A stretch of DNA of 46,689 nucleotides from NCBI GenBank assembly GCA_024276655.1, contig JAJRWU010000325.1, positions 1 to 46,689 of the forward strand. The letters are read 5' to 3'. Shown here piece after piece: positions 38,801 through 46,689 of this stretch. Under the pieces are notes generated by a model. That model was not told the DNA's origin. It saw nothing but the letters and a program-made list of their open reading frames with translations, and did no database searches. Origin of the DNA: Planctomycetota bacterium (GTDB lineage Bacteria > Planctomycetota > Planctomycetia > Pirellulales > Pirellulaceae). The position numbers were made by a program, and so were the translations under genes. Each line of letters opens with the position of its first letter. The first letter of the stretch is position 1.

Positions 38801-41800
38801 GCCAACGACGGCGATACGCTCACCATCACCAGCAACGCGGGCGACGTGGTCACTCTGGAATTGGAGAGCGGCTACAGCCTCTTCGTTCCTCAAACGCTTG
38901 AAATTCAAGTTCCCGCCGCTGGCGGCGGCCTGGGCGGCGTGGCCGACCGCGATCGATTCTCCGTTACCGATGGCCTGAACACCCTGACCTTCGAATTCGA
39001 TGAAAACAACATTCTCTCGAATCCTAACAACATCAGAATTTTGTTGAATCAAGGAGCAACGCCCGACACCGCCGATCAGATCGCGCAAGCGATTGTCGAC
39101 GCCCTCACCCAAGCCTCCACCAACGGGTTGATCCAACCGTTAACGCCGAAAACGCTTCCCGGCGGCGCGGTGCATGTGGGCGCTTCGGCCAGCCATTCGG
39201 TCAACACGCTGCTCGGCGCCTTGACCGACCGCGGCGCGGCGGTGGCGGTCATCGATAGCGATATTTTCACCCTCGACGACGCCAACCAGTTGTACACCTT
39301 TGAGTTCGACAACGACGCCCTTCTGGCCGACCCGTTGAATATTCCGATTACGTTCGACACCACCGACGCCACCAACGATATCGCCGAGAAAATTCTCGAC
39401 GCCCTGGAAGCCCAAGGGTTGGGCGTTCGTCCGCCGGCGCTGCCTGGCTTGTTGCTCACCTTGAATAACCTGGGCGATGGCCGTTTGAACCTTCGCGGCA
39501 CGGTCAACCATGTGCTCGACACGTCTTCAGGCAGCCTGACGCAATCGGGCATGCCTGGCGTGACCCGCCAATGGGGGCTGCAAATTCCCCTGGCCGGCGC
39601 TTCGGCCAACAACGGCATCGTGGAAGGCGACCGGTTCACGATCAGCGACGGCACGACGCCGGTCACTTTTGAATTCGATAGCGACGGCCAACTTTCCGAT
39701 CCTAATAATTTTGTCATTCCCTTCGCCGACGGCGACAGCGCCGACCTATTGGCCGAAGCGGTGCGGGCGGCGTTGGTGGGCGCCAATATTGCCGGAATCA
39801 ATCCCCAACTTGCTGATCGGTCCGCCGTGCTTTTGGAAGGAACCGTCGATTTCACCCTCGACTTGGCAAATTCGCTTTTGACCGAATTTGGGCAGCCGGG
39901 CGTTCCCGGCAATTTCCCCGTGGAATTCATTCCCGACGCCACCTTCACCGCCGACGACCTCGCCGTGGGCCTGTTTAACGCCGTTGAATCCTTGATTGCC
40001 AGCGGTTTCCCCGGTGTGATGGTTGACGTTCGGAATGAGGAATTGACCTTGGAAGGCGTGGCGGACGTGCAAGGCGTGTTTGCCTCGCAATTCGTCCAAT
40101 CGATCAAGGACCTCGCCGGAAACGACCTACACCCGAACCAGAGTCTGGGCGAAACCCGCTTCACAATCCTCTTGGGCGGCGTGGCTCTCGATTTGGGCGA
40201 CGCCCCCGATGCTTCGATTCGACCTCAATTCAATTTCCCCACGCAGTTCGCCAACAACGGCGCCCGCCACGTGTTGCGAGCCGATTCGCCGCTCTACTTA
40301 GGTTCGCGCGTCGACGCCGACCTCAACGGCCAGCCCAGCTTGGGCGCCATTGGCGACGACTTCGATCATGTTCTCGACCTGGGCGCGTCCGACCTGTCGT
40401 TCGTAGGCGTGGCGCCCTTCGCCGTGCAGGCGCCCAACGGCGCGGGCATCACCGAAGGCGAGACGTTCTCGGTCCAATACGGCGCCAACACGCCGATCGT
40501 TTTTGAATTCAGCGCCGACGCCGCCATCGCTCCGGGCAGCGTGCGAATTCCGTACACCGCCGGAGATTCCGCAGCCACGGTTGCCGATAGCATCGTGACC
40601 GCCGTGGTTGCCGAGAATCTTACACTCAACCCGTCCGCCTTGGGCGGCGGACTGTTGAACATTGGCGGCCGCACCGGCCAACTGCTCGATCTCTCCAATA
40701 CTTCGCTCACCCGATTCGGGGCCGCGCCGTTTGCGGTGCGTGTGCCCGCCGGCGGCGGCGCCGCTATTGGCGATGGCGAAACCTTCACCCTTTCCGACGG
40801 CGAAGATAATGTCGTCACGTTTGAGTTCGATAACGACTCCACCGTGACTCCGGGGAACGTGGGCATCAGTTTCACGCTGGCCAGCACGGCCGAGGAAGTC
40901 GCTGCGGAAATGGTGGTGCAACTCACCGCCAACGGATTGAACACTCCTCTTGATTTAGGCGGCGGCGAGGTCAATTTGGGTGGCCAACCGGGCCACGCCA
41001 TCGATATTTCTTCGAGCAGTCTGACGAACGCAGGGAATCTGCCGGTGGCCATTCTTACTCCGGCGGCCGGTTATTCGATCAGTGTTCCGGCGAATCTTTC
41101 GCTGCAAATTCCCGCTGCCGGCGGCGCCGCCGGCGGTGTTACCGATGGCGAAAGTTTCACCATCACCAATGGCGCCACCTCCGTCACCTTCGAGTTTGAT
41201 AGCAATCTGAGCACGCAACCCGCGACCACCAGTATTTTCTTTACGGCGGCGTTTACCGCGGACCAAATCGCGGAGTCGGCGCGTCTAGCGATTCGCGACG
41301 CCGGGCTGGGTCTGGTTCCGAAAAACCTTGGCAACGGCTTGCTGCATGTGGGCGGTATTGCCGCGCATTCCATCACTTCCAACGGTCCCACGAACCTGAC
41401 GTTTGCGGGCGTTGCCGGCCCGATTGCCGACGGCGACTCGTTCAGCATCAGCCTTGATGGCGGCGCCACGGAAACCATCTTCGAGTTTGACAGCGGCGGC
41501 GGCATCGTGGGCGATGTGGCCATCAATTTCAGTTCTTCCAGCACGGCCGATGAAATTGCCGATGAAATCGCCACGCAAATTGCCACCATCGGCTTGAACG
41601 CCAAGAACCTGGGCAACGCATCGGTGCAACTCACCGGCGACGCGAACGTGGTGCTCAACACCTCCGCCGCTCCGAACGTCGGCCAAGCGGGCGTGGCCGG
41701 CGGCATCGACGACGGCGAAACGTTCACCGTTCGGCAGGTCGACCTTGATCAGACGTTTGTCTTGGAATTCGATCGCGACGGCATGGTGGCCGCCGGCGCC

Positions 41801-44800
41801 ATTGCCGTACCGTTCTCCAACGGCGACACCGCCGACGATATCGCTGTTGCAATCATTACGGCCATCAACGACGCCGGTTTGGCCCTTTCGGCCCGCAACC
41901 GCGGAAATGGCCTGATCAATCTGCAAGGCGACGACGACGGCGTCGTTTTCAATGGTCCGCTCAATCCTTTCATTCAAACCCCCATTACGGTGGTTGCCTC
42001 CGGCGCCGGCTTGCTCGACGCCTGGATCGACTGGAACCGCGATGGCGATTGGAACGACCCCGGCGAAAAGATTTTCGACAGCGTTCCCCTGCAAGGCGGA
42101 GTGAACGCACCGCTGATGACGCAGGCGCCGTTGTCTGCCGTGTCGGGCTTCACGTATGCTCGTTTCCGCTTCAGTAGTTTGGGCGGCTTGCAACCGGAAG
42201 GTCTGGCCTCCGACGGAGAAGTGGAAGATTACCAGGTTGAAATTCTGGCCGGTACGCCGCCGCAAGCCGTTGACGACCCCGGCGTTTCTCCGCCGCCGGC
42301 CGGTTTCTTCACCAGTGAAGATACTCCCCTCACTTTCAATGCGATCGCCAACGTAAGAGCCAACGATTCCGACGCCGACGGCGATGCGTTCTTCGTCGAT
42401 GGATTCGACGCCGTGAGCACGCTTGGCGCGGCCATCGTGGTCCAACCCGACGGAACCTTCAGCTACGATCCAACCAACTCCGCCGTATTGCAGGCCCTGG
42501 ACGACGGCGATCTTGTCGTCGACACCTTCACCTACACGATAACCGACGTGCTTTTCTCGGGCGCCGCGATCAGCCTGGGCACGGTCAACATTACCGTAAC
42601 GGGCGTCAACGATGCTCCTCTCGCCGCCGACGACCCCATGACGGTGGGCGATATTTCGATCGGCGAAGACGACACCTACGACAGCCAAACCATGAGCGTG
42701 TTCGACAACGACGTCGACGTCGACGCCGGCGATTTCATCATGCTCGACAGTTTCGACGCTCTCAGCGCGATGGGCGCCGTGGTGGTTGTCAATACAGACG
42801 GAACCTTCACCTATGATCCCCGAAACGCGGGCCCCGTCCAAGCCTTGACTACCGGCGATGTGGTCATCGACACCTTTACCTACACCATTACCGATGGCCA
42901 GGCCACCAGCACCGCGACCGTATCGATTGAACTCTCCGGCGTGAACGACCCGGTGATCGCGGTCGATGATCCCACCAGCGCGGGCGACTTCGGTTACGAC
43001 ACCACCGAAGACGTCGTTCTCGATTTCAATCCGTTGGTCGACCTGCGGACCAACGACATCGATCCTGATTCGCCGCTAACGCTCCAAGCCGAAACCATCA
43101 CTTCGCTCTTTGGCGCCACCGTGGAAATACGAGCCGACGGAACCTTCCGTTACGATCCCACTTCGGCGCCGGCGCTGCAACAACTCGGTAACGGAGCGCT
43201 CGCCAGCGACACCTTCAGTTACACCGTTTTGGATGGAACCGGGTCCGACACGGCAGTCGTAACGATTACCGTCAGCGGTGTGAACGATGCTCCCGTCGCG
43301 GTGGATGACCCGGACAATCCGGGCGACCTCAACTTCGCCACCGATGAAGACACGCCCATTCCGGTCCGCACCAATGTTCGTCTCACCGCCAACGATTTCG
43401 ATTCCGACAACAACCCCTTTGTACTCGATAGCTTCGACGCCATCAGCGCCATGGGCGCCGCGGTGGTGGTGAACACCAATAATGGCACGTTCAGCTATGA
43501 CCCGACCAACTCGACGGCGTTGAACGCCTTGGGCGCCGGCGATATCGTGCAAGACACGTTCACCTACCGTATTAGCGACGGCTCCGCCATTGGCGAAGGC
43601 ACCGTGACGATTACAGTGACCGGGCGAAACGATGTTCCCGTCGCAGTGAACGACCCAGACGCCCCAGGCGATGCCAACTTCGCCACCGACGAAGACACCA
43701 TTCTTCCAGTAAACGCCTTGGCGAACTTGTTTGGTAACGATATCGAACTCGATGCGAACGATACCGTGATCTTGAATTCGGTCAACGGAATCAGCTTCGC
43801 CGGCCTTCCCATTTCGGTTACCACCACCCTGGGGGCGGATCTGGTCGTCAACCCCGACGGAACCTTCCGCTACGATCCTCGCAATTCCGCCACGCTCCAA
43901 GGCATGACCGGCGGCGGCCTGATGCAAGACACGTTCTCGTACACCATTGCCGACGGGGTTTCCTTTTCGAATATCGCGACCGCGACGATTACCGTCAGCG
44001 GCGTGAACGACGCTCCCCGCACCGTGGCCGATATCGCTTCCACTGCCGGCCCGGTGCCGGTAACGATCAATGTCTTGGCGAACGACCAAGATATCGACGG
44101 GACGATTCTCGCCGGCACGCTGCAAATCGTGCAACAACCCGGCAGCGGTTTCGTTACGATAAACAACGATCTGACAATCACCTACACGGCGTCTCCTGGA
44201 CCGGCCAGAACCGACACCTTCGCTTATACCGTCAACGACAACGAAGGCGCGACTTCCGCCCCCACAACGGTGACGGTTACCATCGGCGCTCTGGACAACA
44301 TGTGGCAGAACCCTGTCAACAACCTCGACGTCAACGCCAGCGGCGACGTCACCCTGACCGACGTGTTGCTGGTGATCAACTTCCTCCGCGACGACCCGAG
44401 CGGCGCCCTGGTTCCGCCGGCGCCGCTGGAAGCTCCGTGGGTCGATGTGAACGGCGACGATAACGTCAGCATCGACGATATTTTGCCGATCATCGATGAG
44501 CTGCGGAGCCAAGCCTCGGGGGAAGGTGAAGCGCAAGCCCCATTGAGCGGCATCGGTTTCGCCGCGATTGCTCCAGCCAGTTCAGGCGCCTCGCAAACCA
44601 CGAGCGATGTATCGCCGAACGCGGGCGGCAGTGAACAAAAACCCGTATTGGAGAACAGCAACCTGGCGGGCGTCCCACGGAGTGAGATGCCTCGCTACGG
44701 TTCGAGTTCCGCGGATCGGCGGCCCGCCGTACTGGAAATGGATTTTGTCGTCGACGATATCGCTGAAGATGTCGCCTCAAGCTTCGACAACGAATCTATC

Positions 44801-44842
44801 CTCGACGACCTCTTCGGCTCCGACGAAGACTTGCTTTCGTAG
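32801..44842 (+). CDS. Giant secreted multidomain protein, C-terminal part (same frame after TAA)
   Basis: The frame is open from 32735; GTG at 32801 is the first plausible start but lies inside a domain and gives no signal peptide, so independent expression is doubtful. In order: rest of a PPC domain (to about 33040); a propeller-like region (33350-34660); LamG-like jelly roll (34840-35400); PPC domain (35920-36290); beta-helix (37600-38440); about ten FTLxDG/FEFD repeats (to 41960); a 'DLGDAPD...ANGARH' domain (40190-40390) between repeats; a GEVED domain (41998-42250); six cadherin-like repeats (42262-44280); and a dockerin-like pair of Ca-binding loops (LDVNASGDVTLTDVLLVINF and WVDVNGDDNVSIDDILPIID) with an acidic tail ending DDLFGSDEDLLS. 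Likely a surface or matrix protein; it may be a pseudogene remnant if the TAA is real. Confidence 0.8.
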   Translation: MSVTFDIDYGDGFARANTNLFIFDNSGTLVRTSTDSNINEDNPRPLAGSNVDDLARGSNGPLDPFVGTVELQEGTYYAVVTSNARTASVMDQFFQENPTDPLVRLEPINSVNRIAEDRIENFIEGTIVVDNDDDVGPELDRILPTPGNNTFGQAVEAANQIFLPGESNVANEQIPLLIDQNSIVPFTLSDVNLFILEDSGGRNTNRLNIIDPFTGQLENVVGVTNQDFGDFALNPNSGRLFGFTTELEESSVPPFNDPNIGRFFDIDAGTAALNFINDDGIDTFDGTPANCVRTFTNNPGEGFNFEATAFGDVGASSTELFAVGSRARDVFTNFSAGAASPVPASKNILYQFNPTSGIVQGPTRPTNACTFPGANTPIMERGQLVTSLELGVPFVAPGQTFDLTVPTTPPQTVSYTANAADTPLSVVQNLAQQWNSFTPPTPGAAGVNSYIAEARSVNKDTPSIYGNVDFYDVLELRFVDQGDGSALQVQTSGSGQMLSNGGFGSGGEITGLTVVDNGKTMYAVTDEGGLFRVNAPRATLGASATFIANIFTDDPGNPQRVQFEGLSAGPRNAEGGRFQDLLFGIDGGTGGSTARLYAFDPDSLIPGQLEPVFFNNQTSVDTQTRNVVGLEFSNLDFNLWHPTDARGNDPGHGVEEAFDGSRRDTNGTQSLYFGFESRVRNNIAARTPPSITPANNFNYDFAGGAAGTIETATFDLSGYSAADLPTLYFNYYLESEDARYQGPFGDPNRFFTDSFRVFATDDDGDWTLLATNNQLDSAQLDEFDPSISPANVQELFDNNTGGALSNAGNLHNGAPIRSPLANNSRTGSSWRQARIDLGVFAGRSNVRLRFDFNTAADTNVGDPLTAGDELRAIAGAKLRDEQSFTTLNYDEDEIVTGTTRYELDLGYTLVAPSGSRINDGDTFTVDGVVYEFDNDRLNGVLDNFGDGVAIGNIRVPFFFEQTAEEVAIAIQNAVEPNFVPRVFGGGLIDESVAGTPTNDSLATSVETGLLYGAGQYTVNARLGDNLTLTPDIVFPRFDPAQDVDIYRFRVTEGSEINISTDTTLFAGAGADTSLTLFDSNGNVVAFGTPNGLGSGDETLSFRASGTAGNSARTRNPIANQGFTTPAGVYYVAVSGAGNNSFNPFIERTGSNGDTGIYDLTIDVSNPDAPTLTDTGPLPFIHGDDRVEIDFPYTYINTQRNGNRINIPYAQAISSTDLNPDPYPFSRFIEGSPGVTPGSVSIPLDAGMSNAQVADAIAFTLADDYTGRDRRLVKTTDEIVRVIGRSLIRNDLGQFGLNRLGLSGGFDNSFIPGDGINGRGFGNFEASTTASGGTNRSFPGALRAIFNDFEGVYIDDLVIGFAERGELVTGLNSGNATFVDNLNFDQDEARPEDVLDGPYQLEIRRSVDYAAAVFPQPTVVPPPGGGGGFAGNIRLAIYDGFDTNSRNSEQVSLLAPAGWEIRDRQTFTLSDGVNSLTFEYDDLDLGPRINGVTNGDGVAQGNVSIGFRNFEQADVIAQRIRDAINSSQVQSVLDISASLSDGVVSGVLSTSALVNLFGNVVGRVTDNTAATPYNPFDFGAITTVINGIDQTPKRIRGKDEINTVLHNVQGDDNTERGQGQIIVHSNSVSNSAGYGISATPGARDGDANANNPHAGPVRNTQELNTARLTVGAVITNNLIFGNILGGINFAGDANNGSVQLASVPFGRIVNNTVYGVDGADIGINVADNAGPTILNNIVANTMIGINVDPSSVPNTVLIATLFKDNASPTNVGLSEFDIDLDDPAQVNRALFVDPSNDNFNLAAGSLAIDSAIDSQGDRSDLIRVRNPLGLAESPILAPDRDITGQLRVDDPFVDTPDGQGQNAFKDRGAVDRADIVGPNPILIFPRDNDEEGKDIDSTPTIVQRLDGVFDQFLIQINDGPGVFDPLDGVGVDNLTVTPESVTIEENGRRLVLGVDYSFDYDTTNGTIRLTPLAGIWLPGGVYVITLNNTDKFVVTAVSGDQANDGDTLTITSNAGDVVTLELESGYSLFVPQTLEIQVPAAGGGLGGVADRDRFSVTDGLNTLTFEFDENNILSNPNNIRILLNQGATPDTADQIAQAIVDALTQASTNGLIQPLTPKTLPGGAVHVGASASHSVNTLLGALTDRGAAVAVIDSDIFTLDDANQLYTFEFDNDALLADPLNIPITFDTTDATNDIAEKILDALEAQGLGVRPPALPGLLLTLNNLGDGRLNLRGTVNHVLDTSSGSLTQSGMPGVTRQWGLQIPLAGASANNGIVEGDRFTISDGTTPVTFEFDSDGQLSDPNNFVIPFADGDSADLLAEAVRAALVGANIAGINPQLADRSAVLLEGTVDFTLDLANSLLTEFGQPGVPGNFPVEFIPDATFTADDLAVGLFNAVESLIASGFPGVMVDVRNEELTLEGVADVQGVFASQFVQSIKDLAGNDLHPNQSLGETRFTILLGGVALDLGDAPDASIRPQFNFPTQFANNGARHVLRADSPLYLGSRVDADLNGQPSLGAIGDDFDHVLDLGASDLSFVGVAPFAVQAPNGAGITEGETFSVQYGANTPIVFEFSADAAIAPGSVRIPYTAGDSAATVADSIVTAVVAENLTLNPSALGGGLLNIGGRTGQLLDLSNTSLTRFGAAPFAVRVPAGGGAAIGDGETFTLSDGEDNVVTFEFDNDSTVTPGNVGISFTLASTAEEVAAEMVVQLTANGLNTPLDLGGGEVNLGGQPGHAIDISSSSLTNAGNLPVAILTPAAGYSISVPANLSLQIPAAGGAAGGVTDGESFTITNGATSVTFEFDSNLSTQPATTSIFFTAAFTADQIAESARLAIRDAGLGLVPKNLGNGLLHVGGIAAHSITSNGPTNLTFAGVAGPIADGDSFSISLDGGATETIFEFDSGGGIVGDVAINFSSSSTADEIADEIATQIATIGLNAKNLGNASVQLTGDANVVLNTSAAPNVGQAGVAGGIDDGETFTVRQVDLDQTFVLEFDRDGMVAAGAIAVPFSNGDTADDIAVAIITAINDAGLALSARNRGNGLINLQGDDDGVVFNGPLNPFIQTPITVVASGAGLLDAWIDWNRDGDWNDPGEKIFDSVPLQGGVNAPLMTQAPLSAVSGFTYARFRFSSLGGLQPEGLASDGEVEDYQVEILAGTPPQAVDDPGVSPPPAGFFTSEDTPLTFNAIANVRANDSDADGDAFFVDGFDAVSTLGAAIVVQPDGTFSYDPTNSAVLQALDDGDLVVDTFTYTITDVLFSGAAISLGTVNITVTGVNDAPLAADDPMTVGDISIGEDDTYDSQTMSVFDNDVDVDAGDFIMLDSFDALSAMGAVVVVNTDGTFTYDPRNAGPVQALTTGDVVIDTFTYTITDGQATSTATVSIELSGVNDPVIAVDDPTSAGDFGYDTTEDVVLDFNPLVDLRTNDIDPDSPLTLQAETITSLFGATVEIRADGTFRYDPTSAPALQQLGNGALASDTFSYTVLDGTGSDTAVVTITVSGVNDAPVAVDDPDNPGDLNFATDEDTPIPVRTNVRLTANDFDSDNNPFVLDSFDAISAMGAAVVVNTNNGTFSYDPTNSTALNALGAGDIVQDTFTYRISDGSAIGEGTVTITVTGRNDVPVAVNDPDAPGDANFATDEDTILPVNALANLFGNDIELDANDTVILNSVNGISFAGLPISVTTTLGADLVVNPDGTFRYDPRNSATLQGMTGGGLMQDTFSYTIADGVSFSNIATATITVSGVNDAPRTVADIASTAGPVPVTINVLANDQDIDGTILAGTLQIVQQPGSGFVTINNDLTITYTASPGPARTDTFAYTVNDNEGATSAPTTVTVTIGALDNMWQNPVNNLDVNASGDVTLTDVLLVINFLRDDPSGALVPPAPLEAPWVDVNGDDNVSIDDILPIIDELRSQASGEGEAQAPLSGIGFAAIAPASSGASQTTSDVSPNAGGSEQKPVLENSNLAGVPRSEMPRYGSSSADRRPAVLEMDFVVDDIAEDVASSFDNESILDDLFGSDEDLLS
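38938..41960 (+). repeat. Tandem ~90-residue protein repeats (FTLxDG / FEFD type)
   Basis: Eight copies lie here, starting near 38938, 39248, 39617, 40447, 40765, 41138, 41423 and 41705; others are at 27865, 35547 and 37180. The shared pattern is DGE.F.(I/L).DG....TFEFD, then (V/I).I.F....TAD.IA..I..AI...GL, then LG.G...(L/V)GG....(D/N).S...LT..G. Linkers such as VPAAGGGLGGV also recur. I do not recognise the family. Divergence between copies shows that the array is old. Confidence 0.8.
42262..44280 (+). repeat. Six cadherin-like (VCBS / Cadherin_5-type) repeats
   Basis: Units of about 113 residues start near 42262, 42613, 42952, 43290, 43633 and 44010. Each has the pattern A.DDP...TDEDTP, then AND.D.D, DGTFSYDPTNS, VDTFTYTI.DG and TVTITVTGVNDAP. 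The sixth is shorter and lacks the DDP opening. Such repeats form calcium-stiffened rods in bacterial surface proteins. The dockerin-like end follows at once. Confidence 0.88.
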
Positions 44843-45057
44843 TCGGCGCGTTTCATGGACGGCTGCCGGCGGCGATGGCGCTGACCACCGCGTCTAAAAT
44901 ACACCGCAAGGGTTTTGTTCCATAACGCCATTGCCTGGAAAAGATCTCGGACAGACGCCAAGGCGTGCGAAAAACCTTTTCTCCCGCTGGCACTGAAAAA
45001 ACAAACCGGATGATCTCTGAAGGCTGAACTCCAACACGGTGGGCGGCGTTCCGTGTT

Positions 45058-46554
45058 TCACGGCGCAAGCAGCAAACGGCTGGGCGATTCCAAGAGCGCT
45101 ATGACGTCGTTCAGAAATCGCGCCGCCGCGCCGCCGTCAACCAGCCGATGATCGTACGAGAGGCTCAGCGGCATCATCAGCCGAACGACGATTTGATCGT
45201 CGACCACGACCGGCATTTTTCGCGAACGGCCCACGAGCAAAATGGCCACTTCGGGCGTGTTGATGATCGGCGTGGAATACACGCCGCCGATCGCGCCCAG
45301 ATTGCTGATCGTAAACCCGCCGCCTTGCAGGTCTTCCAGGCCAAACTGATTCGTACGCACGCGGTCGGCCAACGCGGCCAAGCCGCGAGCGGCTTCCGAG
45401 ACGCTGAGTTGGTCGGCGTCGCGGAGTACGGGCACGATCAGCCCGCGATCGGTATCGACCGCCAAGCCAATATTCACATACTGTTTGTAGGTGATTTCTC
45501 CGCCTTCCAAGTCGACCGTGGCGTTCAGTTCGGGGTTGGTCAACAAGGCCTGGGCAACCGCCTTGATCACAAACGGCATCGATGTCAGCTTCACGCCGGC
45601 GGCGGCGTAATCGGCTTTGCTGCCCTGTCGGATGCGCTCCAGTTCGGTGATATCGGCGTTGTCGAAGTTGGTCACGCGGGGAACGGTCGTCCACGATTGA
45701 TGCATCTTCCGCGCGATCGTCTTGCGGACACGCGACATTTTCTCGATCCGCATCGGCCCCCATTCGTCTTGCTCGATGACGTTTTCCTCGGCGGCGATGC
45801 GCAAATGCGTCTCCTCCGGCTGGGCATCGACCGGCGGCGTTTCAACGCCAGACGTTTCGGCATCGGCGGGCTGATTCTCTTCTGGTGGAGAACCTGCGGC
45901 TTGTTCGCTGGCGGGCGGCGTTGTTTTTTGGTTGGCATGGCGGACGACGTTCAGGACGTCGTCTCGGGTGATCCGACCGCTCTCGCCAGAACCGGAAACG
46001 CCGCTTAAATCGACACCCACTTCACGAGCAAACCGTCGCACTGCGGGGCCTGCGGGAATGAGGTCCGACAACGAAGCAGACGTTGGAGAAGTAGGCTGAT
46101 GAAAAGCGGGCCGTTGGGAAGCGGCAACGTTTTCTGGAGGTATGGGCGTTGGCGTTTCAGGGAGTGCTGGCGTTTCATTGCTCGCCACCGCTGGCGTTGG
46201 CTTCTCGGTGATCGGCTGCTGAGATGCTGTCGCTTGAGAGGCTGATTCTCGCGGCGATGTTTCTCGCGGCGATGTTTCTCGCGGCGATGTTTCGACGGCG
46301 GGCGACGCGTCGGCGGCAACTTCTTCCAGCGTCAGCAACGTGGCGCCAATGGGCGTTGTCTGCCCGACCGCCACATGCACCTGGAGCACCTTGCCGGCAT
46401 GACTACTGGGGACAAACAGCGTGGCTTTATCGGTTTCGAGTTCGATGATGTCTGCGTCTTTGGCGATCACATCGCCTTCGGAAACCAGAATATCGAGCAC
46501 ATCGCCCGATTCGATGCCGTCGCCTATTTCCGGCAGTTTGATTTCAATGGTCAT
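45058..46554 (-). CDS. Dihydrolipoyl acyltransferase (E2) of a 2-oxoacid dehydrogenase complex
   Basis: 498 residues with the full E2 layout. The lipoyl domain (1-75) carries the lipoylated lysine K43 in ETDKATL. An Ala/Pro/Thr/Ser-rich linker follows (80-165), including three ETSPR repeats encoded by 15-bp DNA repeats. The E1/E3-binding domain is at about 168-205 (AGPAVRRFAREVGVDLSGV, SGRITRDDV). A second linker (205-250) leads to the catalytic domain (255-498) with the active-site motif D468-H469-R-L-V-D473-G. It transfers the acyl group from lipoamide to CoA. Pyruvate is the likeliest substrate (aceF), but 2-oxoglutarate or branched-chain specificity is not excluded because E1 and E3 lie outside the window. 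The gene is convergent with the giant gene. Confidence 0.92.
   Translation of the reverse strand: MTIEIKLPEIGDGIESGDVLDILVSEGDVIAKDADIIELETDKATLFVPSSHAGKVLQVHVAVGQTTPIGATLLTLEEVAADASPAVETSPRETSPRETSPRESASQATASQQPITEKPTPAVASNETPALPETPTPIPPENVAASQRPAFHQPTSPTSASLSDLIPAGPAVRRFAREVGVDLSGVSGSGESGRITRDDVLNVVRHANQKTTPPASEQAAGSPPEENQPADAETSGVETPPVDAQPEETHLRIAAEENVIEQDEWGPMRIEKMSRVRKTIARKMHQSWTTVPRVTNFDNADITELERIRQGSKADYAAAGVKLTSMPFVIKAVAQALLTNPELNATVDLEGGEITYKQYVNIGLAVDTDRGLIVPVLRDADQLSVSEAARGLAALADRVRTNQFGLEDLQGGGFTISNLGAIGGVYSTPIINTPEVAILLVGRSRKMPVVVDDQIVVRLMMPLSLSYDHRLVDGGAAARFLNDVIALLESPSRLLLAP
46246..46290. repeat. Three 15-bp tandem repeats inside the E2 gene
   Basis: Three perfect copies of ttctcgcggcgatgt, encoding ETSPR repeats in the flexible linker after the lipoyl domain. 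Perfect identity suggests recent expansion. Confidence 0.92.
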
Positions 46555-46570
46555 CGTGGGAAGATTCTAT

Positions 46571-46616
46571 ATTTTCTGGAAATGAACAACGGGATTTTCT
46601 GGAAATGAACAACGGA
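46571..46616. repeat. Two 23-bp tandem repeats upstream of the E2 gene
   Basis: Two copies of a 23-base unit beginning attttctggaaatgaacaac, identical except for the last base. They start 16 bases upstream of the E2 start codon, so they lie in its promoter or leader. Confidence 0.9.
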
Positions 46617-46689
46617 CAACAACGATCGCTAAATTTTTTTCTTTGCCAATGCAGGCCGGGCAATTGTCCATAATATTCGAGCGGTCTTA

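Noticed and set aside
26276-44961. Very long antisense reading frames over the giant gene (for example 849 codons at 27032-29581 and 971 codons at 30563-33478)
   Set aside because: They mirror the codon pattern of the sense strand, their proteins are low in domain-like features, and the sense strand has clear ordered domains. The longest also runs across the TAA only because it is in another frame.

Overview
The window looks like chromosome of a planctomycete, most likely order Pirellulales (inference). Evidence: a lone formylmethanofuran dehydrogenase subunit C-like gene (C1 genes of this type occur in Planctomycetota); an ECF sigma factor followed by a FecR/LamG membrane protein; cysteine-poor LRR, BON and STAS/Ser-Thr kinase genes of planctomycetal style; a giant secreted protein with the N-terminal LEERALLAG motif and a C-terminal dockerin; and the intergenic 'aagcacgaagcgcaagcgag' repeat that litters these genomes. 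DNA is moderately GC-rich. No rRNA, tRNA, CRISPR array, transposase or phage gene was seen.

Layout. 1-6.9 kb: M24 peptidase, secreted LRR protein, FhcC-like protein framed by ~98-bp inverted repeats, an alpha/beta hydrolase and protoporphyrinogen oxidase. 7-9.6 kb: an ECF-type sigma factor, a secreted amidohydrolase and a secreted CBM9-like protein. 10.2-15.6 kb: glutamine synthetase I with a probable sigma-54 promoter, an M20 amidohydrolase, then a globin-coupled histidine kinase and an ANTAR-type response regulator, which together suggest gas or redox sensing coupled to transcription antitermination. 15.8-20.9 kb: BON protein, ECF sigma/FecR-LamG pair, tryptophanyl-tRNA synthetase. 21-23.2 kb: a tight three-gene minus-strand operon of unknown function ending in a PIN-like nuclease, the best candidate for an undescribed accessory system. 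23.3-25.3 kb: STAS protein and Ser/Thr kinase on one strand.

26.1-44.8 kb is one continuous reading frame of 6,244 codons broken by a single in-frame TAA at 32732-32734. It encodes a giant secreted protein: two metzincin-like domains that have each lost all three zinc-binding histidines, PPC-type beta-sandwiches, beta-helix regions, about a dozen copies of a ~90-residue repeat I cannot assign, a GEVED domain, six cadherin-like repeats and a dockerin. The stop lies inside a PPC-type domain, so the ancestral gene was continuous. The window ends with the E2 (dihydrolipoyl acyltransferase) gene of a 2-oxoacid dehydrogenase complex.

Intergenic DNA carries several repeat families: a hairpin with core AAGCCCGGCATTTT (three close copies, two relatives), a ~152-bp element with ~27-bp internal inverted repeats (two copies), the ~98-bp inverted pair around fhcC, and 15-bp tandem repeats in both coding and non-coding DNA.
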